64,000 nucleotides of DNA from Alphaproteobacteria bacterium (GCA_021774625.1 JAJFIV010000015.1:1-64000); one strand, 5' to 3'; positions 34,459 to 43,800 are shown, counted from the first letter of the stretch. Notes: a model not told the origin generated them from the sequence alone. Numbers and translations: made by a program.

Positions 34459-35808
34459 ATGGAATCAGAAAGAAAGCCGATTTTTCTGTGGGCCCTGGCG
34501 ATTGTGTGCGCCGTCCTCGTTCTGATCGTCCTGGGCTTTGCAGCCTGGGCAATTATCCCGTGGTTTTCGGTTCCGATAATCACCCTGGTGCTTATCGGCG
34601 CCGCATTTATCCTTTACAATCGGCACCTTGGCGCGCTTTCACTGGAGCGGCAGCACGCCCTGATTCGCTACCAGCAGAAGCGGGAACGCTCCTCCGCCCT
34701 GCCTCTTCGCGCCAAAATCGTCGAAGGCATTCCCGACCCGGTGATGCTGCTGGATCCCGAACGAAAGGTGGTCGAAGCCAACAGGGCGGCAAAGGAGCTG
34801 CTGGGCGCCGGCATCACCGGCAGTCACGTTGCCATGCATGTTCGCCACCCCGATTTTCTGGAGGCGGTTAATAAGGCCCTGAAAGGCGGGGAAAGTTCCA
34901 GGTTCGAACATACCATTGCCAAGCCCGCCGAGCGGACCTTTACGGTCAATGTCACACTGGTCGGCAACAATGCCAGCGATCAGTCGATCCCGGATATGAA
35001 CGAGATTTCGGACGAACAGGAACCGTTTTTTTATGTCCTCATCTCATTGCATGATATCACACAAAATAAACTCGCAGAACGGATGCGGGCTGATTTTGTC
35101 GCCAATGCCAGCCATGAACTGAGAACCCCGCTCTCGTCTTTGGTCGGCTTTATCGAAACCCTCCGCGGGTCAGCCATCAACGATCCGGAAGCGGCGCAGC
35201 GGTTCCTTGAAATCATGAGTAAAGACGCCGGGCGGATGCAAAGCCTGATCGAGGATCTGCTGTCGCTTTCGCGCATCGAGCAGGAAAGGCACTTAAAGCC
35301 CACGGACAAGGTTGACCTGGAAAAACTGATTGCCAGTGTCGGAAAAAGTGTGTCCCCGGCGCTTGCCAAACGCGGCATGACGGTGAAATTCGATTTTCCG
35401 GATGATATCCCGGCTGTCCGCGGCGACCAGAATCAATTGTTTCAGGTTTTTCAGAATCTGATTGATAATGCCGGAAAATATGCCCGCACCGATTCGGCCG
35501 TCACCATATCAGCGGAACAAGTGAGCCGCCTGCCGGACCGCGGCGGCGGCGCGGTTATCGTTTCCATTAAGGATGAGGGCGGGGGCATCGCCCCCGAACA
35601 TATTCCCCGTCTGACGGAACGTTTCTACCGGGTGGATACCGTCCGCTCCCGGCAAATGGGCGGCACCGGGCTCGGGCTTGCCATCGTCAAACATATCGTC
35701 ACCCGCCATCAGGGGACCTTCAGCATTGATAGTGAACTTGGCGTGGGAACGACGGTCAAAATCGGGCTTCCGCTCTATACGGAAGAAAAGGAATCCCCTG
35801 ATAGCTGA
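34459..35808 (+). CDS. phoR: Phosphate regulon sensor histidine kinase PhoR
   Basis: A 449-residue inner-membrane kinase with two N-terminal TM helices (about residues 8-60), a PAS domain (about 90-200) and the kinase core: NASHELRTPLSSLVGFIETL with the phospho-His, QVFQNLIDNAGKYA (N-box), KDEGGGIAPEHIPRLTERFYRVD (G1) and GGTGLGLAIVKHIVTRH (G2). It phosphorylates PhoB under low phosphate. It is separated from pstSCAB-phoU-phoB by about 340 bp containing a small gene on the other strand; the usual phoB-phoR adjacency is not kept. Confidence 0.92.
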   Translation: MESERKPIFLWALAIVCAVLVLIVLGFAAWAIIPWFSVPIITLVLIGAAFILYNRHLGALSLERQHALIRYQQKRERSSALPLRAKIVEGIPDPVMLLDPERKVVEANRAAKELLGAGITGSHVAMHVRHPDFLEAVNKALKGGESSRFEHTIAKPAERTFTVNVTLVGNNASDQSIPDMNEISDEQEPFFYVLISLHDITQNKLAERMRADFVANASHELRTPLSSLVGFIETLRGSAINDPEAAQRFLEIMSKDAGRMQSLIEDLLSLSRIEQERHLKPTDKVDLEKLIASVGKSVSPALAKRGMTVKFDFPDDIPAVRGDQNQLFQVFQNLIDNAGKYARTDSAVTISAEQVSRLPDRGGGAVIVSIKDEGGGIAPEHIPRLTERFYRVDTVRSRQMGGTGLGLAIVKHIVTRHQGTFSIDSELGVGTTVKIGLPLYTEEKESPDS

Positions 35809-35832
35809 TTTCGGGTACCGGCAGCGGCCCGC

Positions 35833-35988
35833 CTAAATACGGCCCAGCAAAAATAGAATCAGCACGATTATCAGGATCGTGCCGAGCACGCCGGTGGGCG
35901 CATAACCCCAACTGCGGCTGTAACCCCAACTGGGCAGTGCGCCAATCAGTAATAGAACCAGTACAATAAGAAGAATTGTCCCAAGCAT
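35833..35988 (-). CDS. DUF3309-type tiny membrane protein
   Basis: A 51-residue gene too short for usual ORF calling. It reads MLGTILLIVLVLLLIGALPSWGYSRSWGY, then APTGVLGTILIIVLILFLLGRI. The two hydrophobic segments flank a SWGYSRSWGYAPTG hinge, the signature of DUF3309 proteins. GGGAG lies ahead of the ATG at 35988. Function is unknown. It lies on the opposite strand between phoR and pstS. Confidence 0.85.
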   Translation of the reverse strand: MLGTILLIVLVLLLIGALPSWGYSRSWGYAPTGVLGTILIIVLILFLLGRI

Positions 35989-36104
35989 AACACTCCCTTT
36001 CCTTTTGAAATCTCTAATTTACGAATTGTGCTGCCGGAAACGCCCCCCGCAGGAAAATGGTTCCCCAGCCGGAGAAATGACCGGATTCGGCAGAAACTGC
36101 GTTG

Positions 36105-36122
36105 CTGTCATAAGACTGTAAC
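36105..36122 (+). promoter_or_regulatory. Pho box upstream of pstS
   Basis: CTGTCATAAGACTGTAAC (36105-36122) has two 7-bp CTGTMAY-like repeats 11 bp apart, close to the classical PhoB box. It is 125 bp upstream of the pstS GTG. Binding is inferred. Confidence 0.75.
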
Positions 36123-36246
36123 AATAGTTTCATAAACCCATCACATGAAACAGATACGCCTTGAATTGCAGCGAGCGGCGCATGCCCGGCGACCGCAAAA
36201 AAGAACCGCGAAACGGGCAGATATGAACTATTTCGGAGACATTGAC

Positions 36247-37296
36247 GTGATCAAGAAATCTTTTTTTGCTATTGCCGGCGCCGGCATAGTCGCAATGGCA
36301 AGTTTTAATACGGCATATGCCCAGAACCGCGACCAGATCCGGATAGTCGGCTCCTCGACGGTCTTCCCTTTTTCCGCCGCCGTCGCGGAAGAATTCGGCC
36401 GTTCGACCCCCTTCAAGACACCGATTGTGGAGAGCACCGGTTCCGGCGGCGGGCTGAAGCTGTTCTGCTCCGGCGTCGGCGTGAATTCCCCGGATATCAC
36501 CAATGCGTCACGCCGTATCAAGGCATCCGAGGTCGAACTTTGTGAAAGCAATGGCGTGACCGGCATCACCGAAGTCAAAATCGGTTATGACGGCATCGTT
36601 GTCGCCAATTCCAAGAAAGCGGCGCAAATGAAGGTCAGCCTGAAAGATATCTGGCTTGCTCTGGCCGCGGAAGTTCCGGTGAACGGCAAAATGGTTGCCA
36701 ACCCCTACCGAAACTGGAGCGATGTCAATCCGGCGCTGCCCAACAAAAAGATCGAAGTCCTTGGCCCGCCCCCCACATCCGGCACCCGTGACGCCTTTGT
36801 CGAGCTCGCCATGGAAGGCGGCTGCAACGCCATCGCAGAAGTCAAGGCATTGAAGAACAGCGATAAGGATGAGCATAAGCGTGTCTGTCATTCCGTCCGC
36901 GAAGACGGCGCCTATGTGGAGGCCGGTGAGAATGACAATCTGATTGTCCAGAAATTGCAGGCCAATCCGGATGCCTACGGTATTTTCGGCTTCAGTTTCC
37001 TTGACCAGAACGGGGATGCGCTGCAGGGCTCGATTGTAGACGGCGTCGAACCCAGCTTTGATAATATCGCCGAGGGGGCCTATCCGGTTTCCCGCTCGCT
37101 CTATTTCTATATCAAGAAAGCGCATGTCGGCGTGATCCCCGGGATCCGGGAATATCTTGCCGAATTCACCAGTGACAAGGCCTGGGGCGATTTTGGCTAC
37201 CTGGCCGACAAAGGCCTGATCCCGATGCCCAAGAACGAGCGTAAAAAATTCGCGGATGACGTGAAAAATATGGAAAATCTGAACCTCGGCTCCTGA
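36247..37296 (+). CDS. pstS: Phosphate-binding protein PstS
   Basis: Periplasmic phosphate receptor of about 349 residues from GTG 36247 (signal VIKKSFFAIAGAGIVAMASFNTAYA, cut after TAYAQ). The mature part has IVGSSTVFPFSAAVAEEFG, ESTGSGGGLKLFCSGVG, and GPPPTSGTRDAFVELAME, the phosphate-binding loops. This is the PstS form with a long RVCHSVREDGAY segment seen in alphaproteobacteria. I prefer the GTG with GGAG ahead; an ATG at 36223 would put acidic residues before the signal. First gene of pstSCAB-phoU-phoB, with the Pho box 125 bp upstream. Confidence 0.92.
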   Translation: MIKKSFFAIAGAGIVAMASFNTAYAQNRDQIRIVGSSTVFPFSAAVAEEFGRSTPFKTPIVESTGSGGGLKLFCSGVGVNSPDITNASRRIKASEVELCESNGVTGITEVKIGYDGIVVANSKKAAQMKVSLKDIWLALAAEVPVNGKMVANPYRNWSDVNPALPNKKIEVLGPPPTSGTRDAFVELAMEGGCNAIAEVKALKNSDKDEHKRVCHSVREDGAYVEAGENDNLIVQKLQANPDAYGIFGFSFLDQNGDALQGSIVDGVEPSFDNIAEGAYPVSRSLYFYIKKAHVGVIPGIREYLAEFTSDKAWGDFGYLADKGLIPMPKNERKKFADDVKNMENLNLGS

Positions 37297-37336
37297 CCCC
37301 CTGCCCATTTTCTTAGCAAAGCAAGGCCAAAAAAAT

Positions 37337-38719
37337 ATGTCCGTATCGGCAAGTATTTTCATCCTGATCCTCCTTGCCGGCGCGGGCTTTTTTTTCGGAC
37401 GTCAGCGCTCGTTGGCCCTGGTTTCCGGGAAACTGGCGACGCTGCATTCCCTACCCAATCAGTATGGCTGGTATGTCGGCATCTTGATGTTACTGCCAGG
37501 TATCCTCGTGATCCTGTTGTGGATTGTTTTTTCCGGCAACATCATCGATACCATGGTTATCGCATCCCTGCCGGATCATGCCGGGCCGGCAACGGAACAG
37601 GCCCGCGCCCTGCTTTTAAATGACATTCATAATACCGCCGCCGGCGCACCGCACTCCGGCAGCAGCGAAATCTATATACAGGAGGCGGCGCAGCGTTATT
37701 CACGCCTGAAATCACAGGGCGTCAATATTGTAAGCGCTCTGGTAGCCCTGTTTGCGGTGATCGGCGGTCTGGCCGGTTTCAGAACCATCCGCCCGGACCT
37801 TCGCGCACGAACCCATGTCGAGCGCGTCATCCTCATCCTCCTGATTCTGTCATCCGTAGTAGCCATTTTCGCGACCCTCGGCATTGTTCTGTCACTGATT
37901 GTCGAAAGTGCACGGTTTTTTGCCCGCGTGCCGCTGGCGGAATTCTTTTTCGGGCTGCAATGGAGCCCGCAGACGGCCCTGAGGGAGGATCAGGTCGGCA
38001 GTTCCGGCTCGTTCGGGGCGATTCCGTTGTTTGCAGGCACCCTGCTCATCAGTTTTATCGCCATGTGCGTGGCGGTGCCCCTGGGGCTGATGTCCGCTAT
38101 CTATATGACCCAGTATTCCAGAAAAAACGTCAGAAAAGTGGTGAAGCCGCTTCTCGAAATCCTTGCCGGCATCCCGACCGTGGTCTATGGCTTTTTCGCT
38201 GCCCTGACCGTCGCCCCGTTTATTCGGGAAAGCGGCGGTCTGCTTGGTCTGGATGTGGCGTCTGAAAGCGCGCTTGCGGCAGGGCTTGTCATGGGGATCA
38301 TGATCATTCCCCTGATGTCGTCCCTGTCGGATGATGCCCTCACGGCGGTGCCCGAAGCCATGCGCGACGGATCCCTTGCTCTGGGCGCAACCAGGTCGGA
38401 AACCATAAAGCAGGTGCTGATCCCCGCCGCCCTACCCGGCATTGTCGGGGCTTTTCTGCTCTCGGTCTCGCGGGCGGTTGGCGAAACCATGATCGTGGTG
38501 ATGGCGGCCGGCCTGGCGGCAAACCTGACGGCGAATCCGCTCGAAGCGGTGACCACCATTACAGCGCAGATTGTCGCCCTTCTCACCGGCGATCAGGAAT
38601 TTGACAGCGCCAAAACCCTGTCGGCTTTTGCGCTTGGTCTGGCGCTGTTCGGCGCGACTTTACTGCTGAATATGCTGGCCCTTTCAATCGTCAGAAAATA
38701 CAGGGAAAGTTATGAGTAA
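37337..38719 (+). CDS. pstC: Phosphate ABC transporter permease PstC
   Basis: A 460-residue permease with an unusually long N-terminus: two TM helices and a periplasmic stretch (about 80-120) before the conserved PstC permease core. The core has LPLGLMSAIYMTQYSRKNVRKVVKPLLEILAGIPTVVYG and the EAA loop ALTAVPEAMRDGSLALGATRSETIKQVLIPAALPGIVGA. This long form is common in alphaproteobacteria. It spans the inner membrane with PstA. Its stop overlaps the pstA start by 8 bp, so translation is coupled. Confidence 0.92.
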   Translation: MSVSASIFILILLAGAGFFFGRQRSLALVSGKLATLHSLPNQYGWYVGILMLLPGILVILLWIVFSGNIIDTMVIASLPDHAGPATEQARALLLNDIHNTAAGAPHSGSSEIYIQEAAQRYSRLKSQGVNIVSALVALFAVIGGLAGFRTIRPDLRARTHVERVILILLILSSVVAIFATLGIVLSLIVESARFFARVPLAEFFFGLQWSPQTALREDQVGSSGSFGAIPLFAGTLLISFIAMCVAVPLGLMSAIYMTQYSRKNVRKVVKPLLEILAGIPTVVYGFFAALTVAPFIRESGGLLGLDVASESALAAGLVMGIMIIPLMSSLSDDALTAVPEAMRDGSLALGATRSETIKQVLIPAALPGIVGAFLLSVSRAVGETMIVVMAAGLAANLTANPLEAVTTITAQIVALLTGDQEFDSAKTLSAFALGLALFGATLLLNMLALSIVRKYRESYE

Positions 38720-40031
38720 GAATACTGCAGTCCATGCACCGACCGTATGGGGATCGGAAGCGATGCAAAACCGCATTTCGGCACGCTATCGCAAAGAACG
38801 CCGGTTCCGCCTGCTGGGCCTTTTCGCCATCCTGCTTGCCCTTTCTTTTCTGGCAATCCTTCTATTCACCCTTGGCGCAAAAAGTATCGGCGGTTTTTTT
38901 CAGACCAAAATTGAACTGACCATCCACTTTGATCGGTCGCTCTTCCCGGATCTTGACGGCCTGAACAGCGATGAGGCGTCGCTGGCCCTGACGCGCGTCG
39001 ATTATGCGGCGCTGATCAGGCAATCCCTGATGGACCGTTTTCCGGATGTGCGGCAACGCCGCGATGTGCGTTCGCTGGCGTCCCTTGTCAGCGCCGGCGC
39101 CCGGCAGACTTTAGCCGGCACCGTCCGGCAGGACCCCGCCGTTATCGGCGCCACACAGGATATCTGGTTTCTGGCCTCCGGCGACATTGACAGCTTTGTA
39201 AAGGGCAAAATCTCCCGTGATGTGCCGGAAAGCGACCGCCGGGTCAAGGATCGGGAAGTGATCTGGATCGACGCCCTTGATGCAGCCGGTAAGGTCAAGG
39301 TTGGTTTTAACTGGGGTTTCTTCTCATCCGGTGATTCGCGGGAGGCGGAACTGGCGGGCATTTGGGGCGCCATTGTCGGTTCCTTTCTCACTCTGGTGGT
39401 CACCCTTCTGTTTTCATTTCCCATCGGCCTGGCCGCCGCCGTTTATCTTGAGGAATTTGCCCCGCAAAATAAATTCACCGATCTCATCGAAATCAATATC
39501 AATAATCTGGCGGCGGTCCCGTCGATCGTCTTCGGGCTTTTGGGACTTGCGGTTCTGTTGGGCTTTTTCAATATGCCGCGCTCGTCGCCGTTTGTCGGCG
39601 GACTGACGTTGGGACTGATGACCCTTCCGACCCTGATTATCGCCGGGCGTGCGGCGATCAAGGCGGTGCAGCCATCCATCCGCGATGCCGCGATCGGGCT
39701 TGGCGCATCGCCCATGCAGACGGTCTTTCACCATGTGATCCCTCTTGCGATGCCGGGTATTCTCACCGGCACTATAATCGGCATGGCGCGCGCCCTTGGC
39801 GAGACGGCGCCGTTGTTGATGATTGGCATGGTCGCGTTTATTGTCGATGTGCCGGAAAGCTTTAGCGAAGCCGCAACGGTTCTGCCCGTCCAGATATTTT
39901 TATGGGCGAACAGCCCGGAAAGGGCTTTTGTTGATAAAACCTCGGCGGCAATTATTGTGTTGCTGCTGTTCCTGATTTTGATGAACGGTCTTGCCGTCTG
40001 GCTCAGAAACCGTTTTGAACGGCAATGGTGA
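38712..40031 (+). CDS. pstA: Phosphate ABC transporter permease PstA (DUF3333-extended)
   Basis: A 439-residue permease. After one TM helix the N-terminal part (about residues 50-210) is an extracytoplasmic DUF3333-type domain, typical of alphaproteobacterial PstA. The permease core has [40 protein letters not shown] and the EAA loop [41 protein letters not shown]. Together with PstC it forms the channel. It overlaps pstC by 8 bp and the frame of pstB begins 5 bp after its stop (ATG 40036). Confidence 0.92.
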   Translation: MSKNTAVHAPTVWGSEAMQNRISARYRKERRFRLLGLFAILLALSFLAILLFTLGAKSIGGFFQTKIELTIHFDRSLFPDLDGLNSDEASLALTRVDYAALIRQSLMDRFPDVRQRRDVRSLASLVSAGARQTLAGTVRQDPAVIGATQDIWFLASGDIDSFVKGKISRDVPESDRRVKDREVIWIDALDAAGKVKVGFNWGFFSSGDSREAELAGIWGAIVGSFLTLVVTLLFSFPIGLAAAVYLEEFAPQNKFTDLIEININNLAAVPSIVFGLLGLAVLLGFFNMPRSSPFVGGLTLGLMTLPTLIIAGRAAIKAVQPSIRDAAIGLGASPMQTVFHHVIPLAMPGILTGTIIGMARALGETAPLLMIGMVAFIVDVPESFSEAATVLPVQIFLWANSPERAFVDKTSAAIIVLLLFLILMNGLAVWLRNRFERQW

Positions 40032-40035
40032 TCCG

Positions 40036-40845
40036 ATGAATATAATGACCGCGATAAAAAACCCGGAAAGGGCGCCCGTGATGGAAAAAACGCCAAAAAT
40101 GCAGGCGACGAATGTTCATGTTTACTATGGCGACAATCACGCCATCAATAAGGTGAGCCTGGATGTGTTTGCCGAAGACGTAACGGCCCTGATCGGTCCC
40201 TCGGGATGTGGAAAATCGACTTTCCTGCGCTGCCTGAACCGGATGAATGACTCGATCGCGAGCGCCCGGGTGGAAGGCAAAATTACTCTCGATCAGCAGG
40301 ATATTTATGATCCGAAAATCGATGTTGTGCAGCTGCGGGCAAGGGTGGGTATGGTTTTTCAGAAGCCAAATCCGTTTCCAAAGTCAATTTATGATAATAT
40401 CGCCTATGGCCCCCGCATTCACGGCCTTGCCAGAAACGGTGAGGAAATGGACGAAATGGTCATCACCAGTCTGCAAAAAGCCGGGCTTTGGGAGGAAGTC
40501 AAGGACCGGCTGGAAGCGCCCGGCACCGCGCTCTCCGGCGGTCAGCAGCAGCGGCTGTGTATTGCCCGCGCCATTGCCGTGAATCCTGAAGTCATCCTGA
40601 TGGATGAGCCCTGTTCGGCGCTCGACCCCATCGCGACGGCAAAAATCGAGGAACTGATTGAAGATCTGCGGGGCCGGTTCGCCATTGTGATCGTCACCCA
40701 TAATATGCAGCAGGCCGCGCGTGTATCCCAGAAAACAGCGTTTTTTCACCTGGGAGAAGTGATTGAATATGGCGATACCGCAGACATATTCACCAATCCG
40801 GAAAAAGAAAAAACCAAGGATTATATTACCGGCCGGTATGGCTAA
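40036..40845 (+). CDS. pstB: Phosphate ABC transporter ATPase PstB
   Basis: A 269-residue ABC ATPase. I chose ATG 40036, 5 bp after pstA; an ORF frame to 39991 overlaps pstA and is not needed. It has Walker [10 protein letters not shown], signature [16 protein letters not shown] and Walker [14 protein letters not shown], then the phosphate ABC-specific [17 protein letters not shown] start and a C-terminal [10 protein letters not shown] typical of PstB. It energises phosphate uptake from inside the membrane. Fourth gene of the pst operon. Confidence 0.95.
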   Translation: MNIMTAIKNPERAPVMEKTPKMQATNVHVYYGDNHAINKVSLDVFAEDVTALIGPSGCGKSTFLRCLNRMNDSIASARVEGKITLDQQDIYDPKIDVVQLRARVGMVFQKPNPFPKSIYDNIAYGPRIHGLARNGEEMDEMVITSLQKAGLWEEVKDRLEAPGTALSGGQQQRLCIARAIAVNPEVILMDEPCSALDPIATAKIEELIEDLRGRFAIVIVTHNMQQAARVSQKTAFFHLGEVIEYGDTADIFTNPEKEKTKDYITGRYG

Positions 40846-40869
40846 ACCCGGCTTATAGGAGCAAATAAA

Positions 40870-41580
40870 ATGGCCCTGGAACGAACCGTCAAATCGTATG
40901 ACAACGAACTGAACACCCTGCGCACCATGATCAGCCGTATGGGCGGCATGGCGGAAGCGCAGCTTGGCAATGCCGTTAATGCTCTGATCGAACGCAACAC
41001 GGATGCCGCAATGCGCGTTCTGAAAGACGACAAAGCCATTGACCATCTTGAACTGGAGATTGAAAAGCTGGCAATCCAGATTATTGCGTTACGCGGCCCC
41101 ATGGCCGATGATTTGCGGGAAATCGTAGCGGCGCTGAAAATATCCGGCATGCTGGAGCGCATCGGCGATTATGGCAAGAACATTGCCAAACGCGCCACGG
41201 TCCTCAGCCATACGGACCCCATAAAATTTGTGACGCTGGTTCCGCAAATGGCGGGAGAAGCGAAAAAAATGATCCGCGATATCCTGGATGCCTTTGTCGA
41301 GAGAGACAGTGAAAAGGCGTATGATGTGTGGGAATATGACCGTCATGTGGACAATCTCTATAACAGTCTGTTCCGCGAACTTCTGACCTATATGATGGAA
41401 AATCCCAAGCTGATCACGCCGTGTACGCATCTGCTGTTTATTGCCAAGAATATCGAGCGGATCGGCGATCACGCCACCAATATTGCCGAGATTGTTTATT
41501 ACGCCGTTGAAGGTGAGATGCTGGAGGAAAAACGCCCGAAAAACGACCAGACCAGCTTTACCAACGTGACGTCCGGCTGA
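40870..41580 (+). CDS. phoU: Phosphate-specific transport system accessory protein PhoU
   Basis: The 236-residue all-helical protein has two PhoU repeats. It has SRMGGMAEAQLGNAVNALIERN early, ALRGPMADDLREIVAALKISGMLERIGDYGKNIAKRA and IAKNIERIGDHATNIAEIVYY, the metal-binding (E/D)xxxD motifs. PhoU links Pst transport state to PhoR signalling. AGGAG lies 9 bp before ATG 40870. Fifth gene after pstB, 24 bp away. Confidence 0.93.
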   Translation: MALERTVKSYDNELNTLRTMISRMGGMAEAQLGNAVNALIERNTDAAMRVLKDDKAIDHLELEIEKLAIQIIALRGPMADDLREIVAALKISGMLERIGDYGKNIAKRATVLSHTDPIKFVTLVPQMAGEAKKMIRDILDAFVERDSEKAYDVWEYDRHVDNLYNSLFRELLTYMMENPKLITPCTHLLFIAKNIERIGDHATNIAEIVYYAVEGEMLEEKRPKNDQTSFTNVTSG

Positions 41581-41597
41581 AGGACAGGCGAGTACCG

Positions 41598-42299
41598 ATG
41601 GCAATAAAACCGCGCATTCTTCTGATCGAAGACGATACCAGCCTGATTGAGCTGTTGCGTTACAATATTGAACGCGAAGGTTTTGATATTGGATGTGTGG
41701 CCGATGGCGAAGAAGGGTTGCTGCAGGCAACCGAAACCCCGCCTGACCTGATTATTCTCGATTGGATGCTGCCCAATCTTTCCGGCATCGAGATTTGCCG
41801 CCGGTTGCGGCGCAATCCGAAAACCGCGAACATTCCCATCCTCATGCTGACCGCCCGCGCCGAGGAATGCGACCGTATCCGCGGGCTGGATACCGGCGCC
41901 GACGACTACATTACAAAGCCTTTTTCACCGAAAGAACTGATCGCCCGTATTCATGCGGTTCTGCGCCGGGTACGGCCCGGACTCGCCGGTAAAATCCTGC
42001 AATATGAAGATATCATGCTCGACAGCACCGCCCATAAAGTGATGCGCGGCGAAGAAAGCATCCACCTGGGGCCGAGCGAATTCAGGCTCCTCAGTCATTT
42101 CCTCGAAAACCCCGGCCGGGTATTTTCCCGGGAACAGTTGCTGGATGCGGTCTGGGGCCATGACGTTTATGTTGAACTCAGGACGGTCGATGTCCATATC
42201 CGGCGCCTCAGAAAGGCGCTGAACGGCAACGGTTCAGTTGACGTGATCCGCACTGTTCGTTCAGCCGGATACGCTCTCGATAGCTGTAAGCAAGTATAA
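41598..42299 (+). CDS. phoB: Phosphate regulon response regulator PhoB
   Basis: A 233-residue OmpR/PhoB-class regulator. The receiver has acidic pocket Glu/Asp in LIEDDTSL, the phospho-acceptor Asp in LIILDWMLPNLSGIEICR, and Lys in DYITKPFSPKELIARIHAVLRR. The C-terminal winged helix has LGPSEFRLLSHFLENPGRVFSREQLLDAVWGHDVYVELRTVDVHIRRLRKAL. It binds Pho boxes such as the one upstream of pstS. It is the last gene after phoU, while phoR is at the other end of the locus. Confidence 0.95.
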   Translation: MAIKPRILLIEDDTSLIELLRYNIEREGFDIGCVADGEEGLLQATETPPDLIILDWMLPNLSGIEICRRLRRNPKTANIPILMLTARAEECDRIRGLDTGADDYITKPFSPKELIARIHAVLRRVRPGLAGKILQYEDIMLDSTAHKVMRGEESIHLGPSEFRLLSHFLENPGRVFSREQLLDAVWGHDVYVELRTVDVHIRRLRKALNGNGSVDVIRTVRSAGYALDSCKQV

Positions 42300-42571
42300 A
42301 TTCTTTTTTTTCCGCATTTTTTTTAAAAAAAAAATTTCCCTCCGAAGCCGAGTCAAGTGTCGGTTTTTTTTACAGTATTAATAAAAAAAATCCTGCCTTC
42401 ACAAAACAACATTGGTAACACATTGGAAAATAACGAAATTAGTAGATCGGCCCGCTTTTTGCATATAGTTTTTATAATGCCTATTGTTGCCTAAACAACA
42501 ATGTTAAAGATCGGAAGACACAGGCAATAACAATGATCCGATCTAATTCGTTGCATTGACAATGAAAAAAG
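42300..42571. other. AT-rich intergenic region with a T-run terminator candidate and a palindrome
   Basis: This region separates phoB and a small membrane protein. T/A homopolymers (42300-42335) are followed by a CCGA stem with loop and TCGG then a run of 8 T (42348-42371), a weak terminator candidate for the pst-phoB operon. A perfect 7-bp palindrome ATTGTTG / CAACAAT (42483-42502, 6-base loop) and a TATAAT (42473-42478) lie further on. No gene is visible. Confidence 0.4.
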
Positions 42572-42597
42572 TTAACGTAATGTTAAGATATTGTTAA
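42572..42597 (+). promoter_or_regulatory. Two overlapping CtrA-type sites (TTAA-N7-TTAA, three half-sites in phase)
   Basis: TTAA occurs at 42572-42575, 42583-42586 and 42594-42597, each spaced by exactly 7 bases, so two full TTAA-N7-TTAA motifs share the middle half-site. They end 51 bp ahead of the small membrane protein ATG at 42649. CtrA binding is inferred from the alphaproteobacterial consensus. Confidence 0.55.
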
Positions 42598-42648
42598 CCA
42601 TAATGAGTTGAAAAGCCTTATAAAAGGTTTCATTAAAGGCACTTACTT

Positions 42649-42927
42649 ATGTCCATTACACAAAGCACCTCTAAATCAGGCAAACTTTCGATACGCAATT
42701 CTGTATTTATCTGGGTCGCAGGCGCCGTTTTCGGTTGGGTGCTGATGGTGGTTTCGGTATATAATGTGCTGCGCAATTCCGAAGAGCATGATGGTCTTGC
42801 GGCTCCCAACATCGTGGCCGATCAGCAACAAAAAGCGCTGAATGAGATTGCGCCCGCCTCCGGGAACGCCATCAAGCAAGACGAACCGGAAGATCCTCTG
42901 GACGAAAAGCCCGATGATCCGTACTGA
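42649..42927 (+). CDS. Small single-pass membrane protein
   Basis: A 92-residue protein with one TM helix (SVFIWVAGAVFGWVLMVVSVYNVL, about residues 18-41) and an acidic C-terminal tail DEPEDPLDEKPDDPY. No family is recognised. Two CtrA-type motifs sit upstream, so cell-cycle control is possible. It has no PEP-CTERM motif. It is convergent with the trypsin-like gene. Confidence 0.6.
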   Translation: MSITQSTSKSGKLSIRNSVFIWVAGAVFGWVLMVVSVYNVLRNSEEHDGLAAPNIVADQQQKALNEIAPASGNAIKQDEPEDPLDEKPDDPY

Positions 42928-42965
42928 CACCGCTCACTGACCGTTCGAATATCTGAGCGGTCCGC

Positions 42966-43778
42966 TTATTCGCTGCCCCGCCCGTCCGCCTGAATATTCA
43001 TCTTGTCGAGCATCAAGTAGATATATTTCACCGGGATTGCGAACGAAATGCCGCTGGGGTCCGTCAGGGCGCGCTCTTTTGTCCCTTTCACAAAAGTGCT
43101 GTTCAAAATACCCACGACATCGCCGGATTTGGCATCATAGAGCGGACTGCCGCTGTTTCCGGGATATGCCGTGATATCCAGCTGGTACACATCAAAACGC
43201 TGATGGCGGATAATATCGGGATCAAGAAGGCGCGCCTGCGCCTGGGGAATGAGATTGGGCGTAACGGCAGACACGATCCCCCTGTGGGTGACACTGTAAA
43301 GACCAAATACGGGGCCAATAGGATAACCGGTCAGCGCAATTTCTCTGCCTTCCTGGGCCATAATCTGCCGGCTGGAGAATTTAACCGGGGGCAGAGGATC
43401 GCCCGAAATGCGCAGCAGCGCCAAATCATGCAGCACCTCTGTTGCCACCACTTCCGCCTGGCGCGGCTCAAACCGCTGACCACGGCCTATCAAAGCTACC
43501 AGGTATTCCTTGTCAACGGGAACCATGTGATCAACAACCACATGATGATTGGTCACAATATGATTGCCGTCGGCCACCACAAAACCGGTTCCCGTAAGAA
43601 CCGACTGGGGCTGACGTATCCCCTGAAAAGTACCGATACCAACAACACTCGGCTTGAGGTTGGCAACCACATTCTCAAGGGAGTCTGATTGCGCTGCCGC
43701 CATAGCTGCATTGAACAGAATTGTTGTCAGCGCCAATACCAGCAATCCTGCACGACGGTCGCAAAATTTAAACCTCAT
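42966..43778 (-). CDS. Trypsin-like serine protease, exported
   Basis: A 270-residue protein with a signal peptide (LLVLALTTILFNAAMAAAQ) and a chymotrypsin-fold triad: His in HIVTNHHVVVDH, Asp in LHDLALLRIS and Ser in TAYPGNSGSPLYD. No PDZ domain follows, unlike DegP. It is the last gene after the exosortase amidotransferase on the same strand (22 bp gap), so it may belong to the EPS locus. Substrate unknown; periplasmic. Confidence 0.82.
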   Translation of the reverse strand: MRFKFCDRRAGLLVLALTTILFNAAMAAAQSDSLENVVANLKPSVVGIGTFQGIRQPQSVLTGTGFVVADGNHIVTNHHVVVDHMVPVDKEYLVALIGRGQRFEPRQAEVVATEVLHDLALLRISGDPLPPVKFSSRQIMAQEGREIALTGYPIGPVFGLYSVTHRGIVSAVTPNLIPQAQARLLDPDIIRHQRFDVYQLDITAYPGNSGSPLYDAKSGDVVGILNSTFVKGTKERALTDPSGISFAIPVKYIYLMLDKMNIQADGRGSE

Positions 43779-43800
43779 CGATTATTCCTTTGGGCTGGAT

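Noticed and set aside
36508-37362. Minus-strand frame of 284 codons opposite pstS
   Set aside because: Antisense to pstS with no SD or motif.
42300-42335. Poly-T/poly-A run as a strong terminator
   Set aside because: There is no stable GC stem before the run; the nearby 4-bp stem with eight T is only a weak candidate.
42649-42927. Small membrane protein as a PEP-CTERM exosortase substrate
   Set aside because: The TM helix is near the N-terminus and there is no PEP motif before a C-terminal helix and basic tail.
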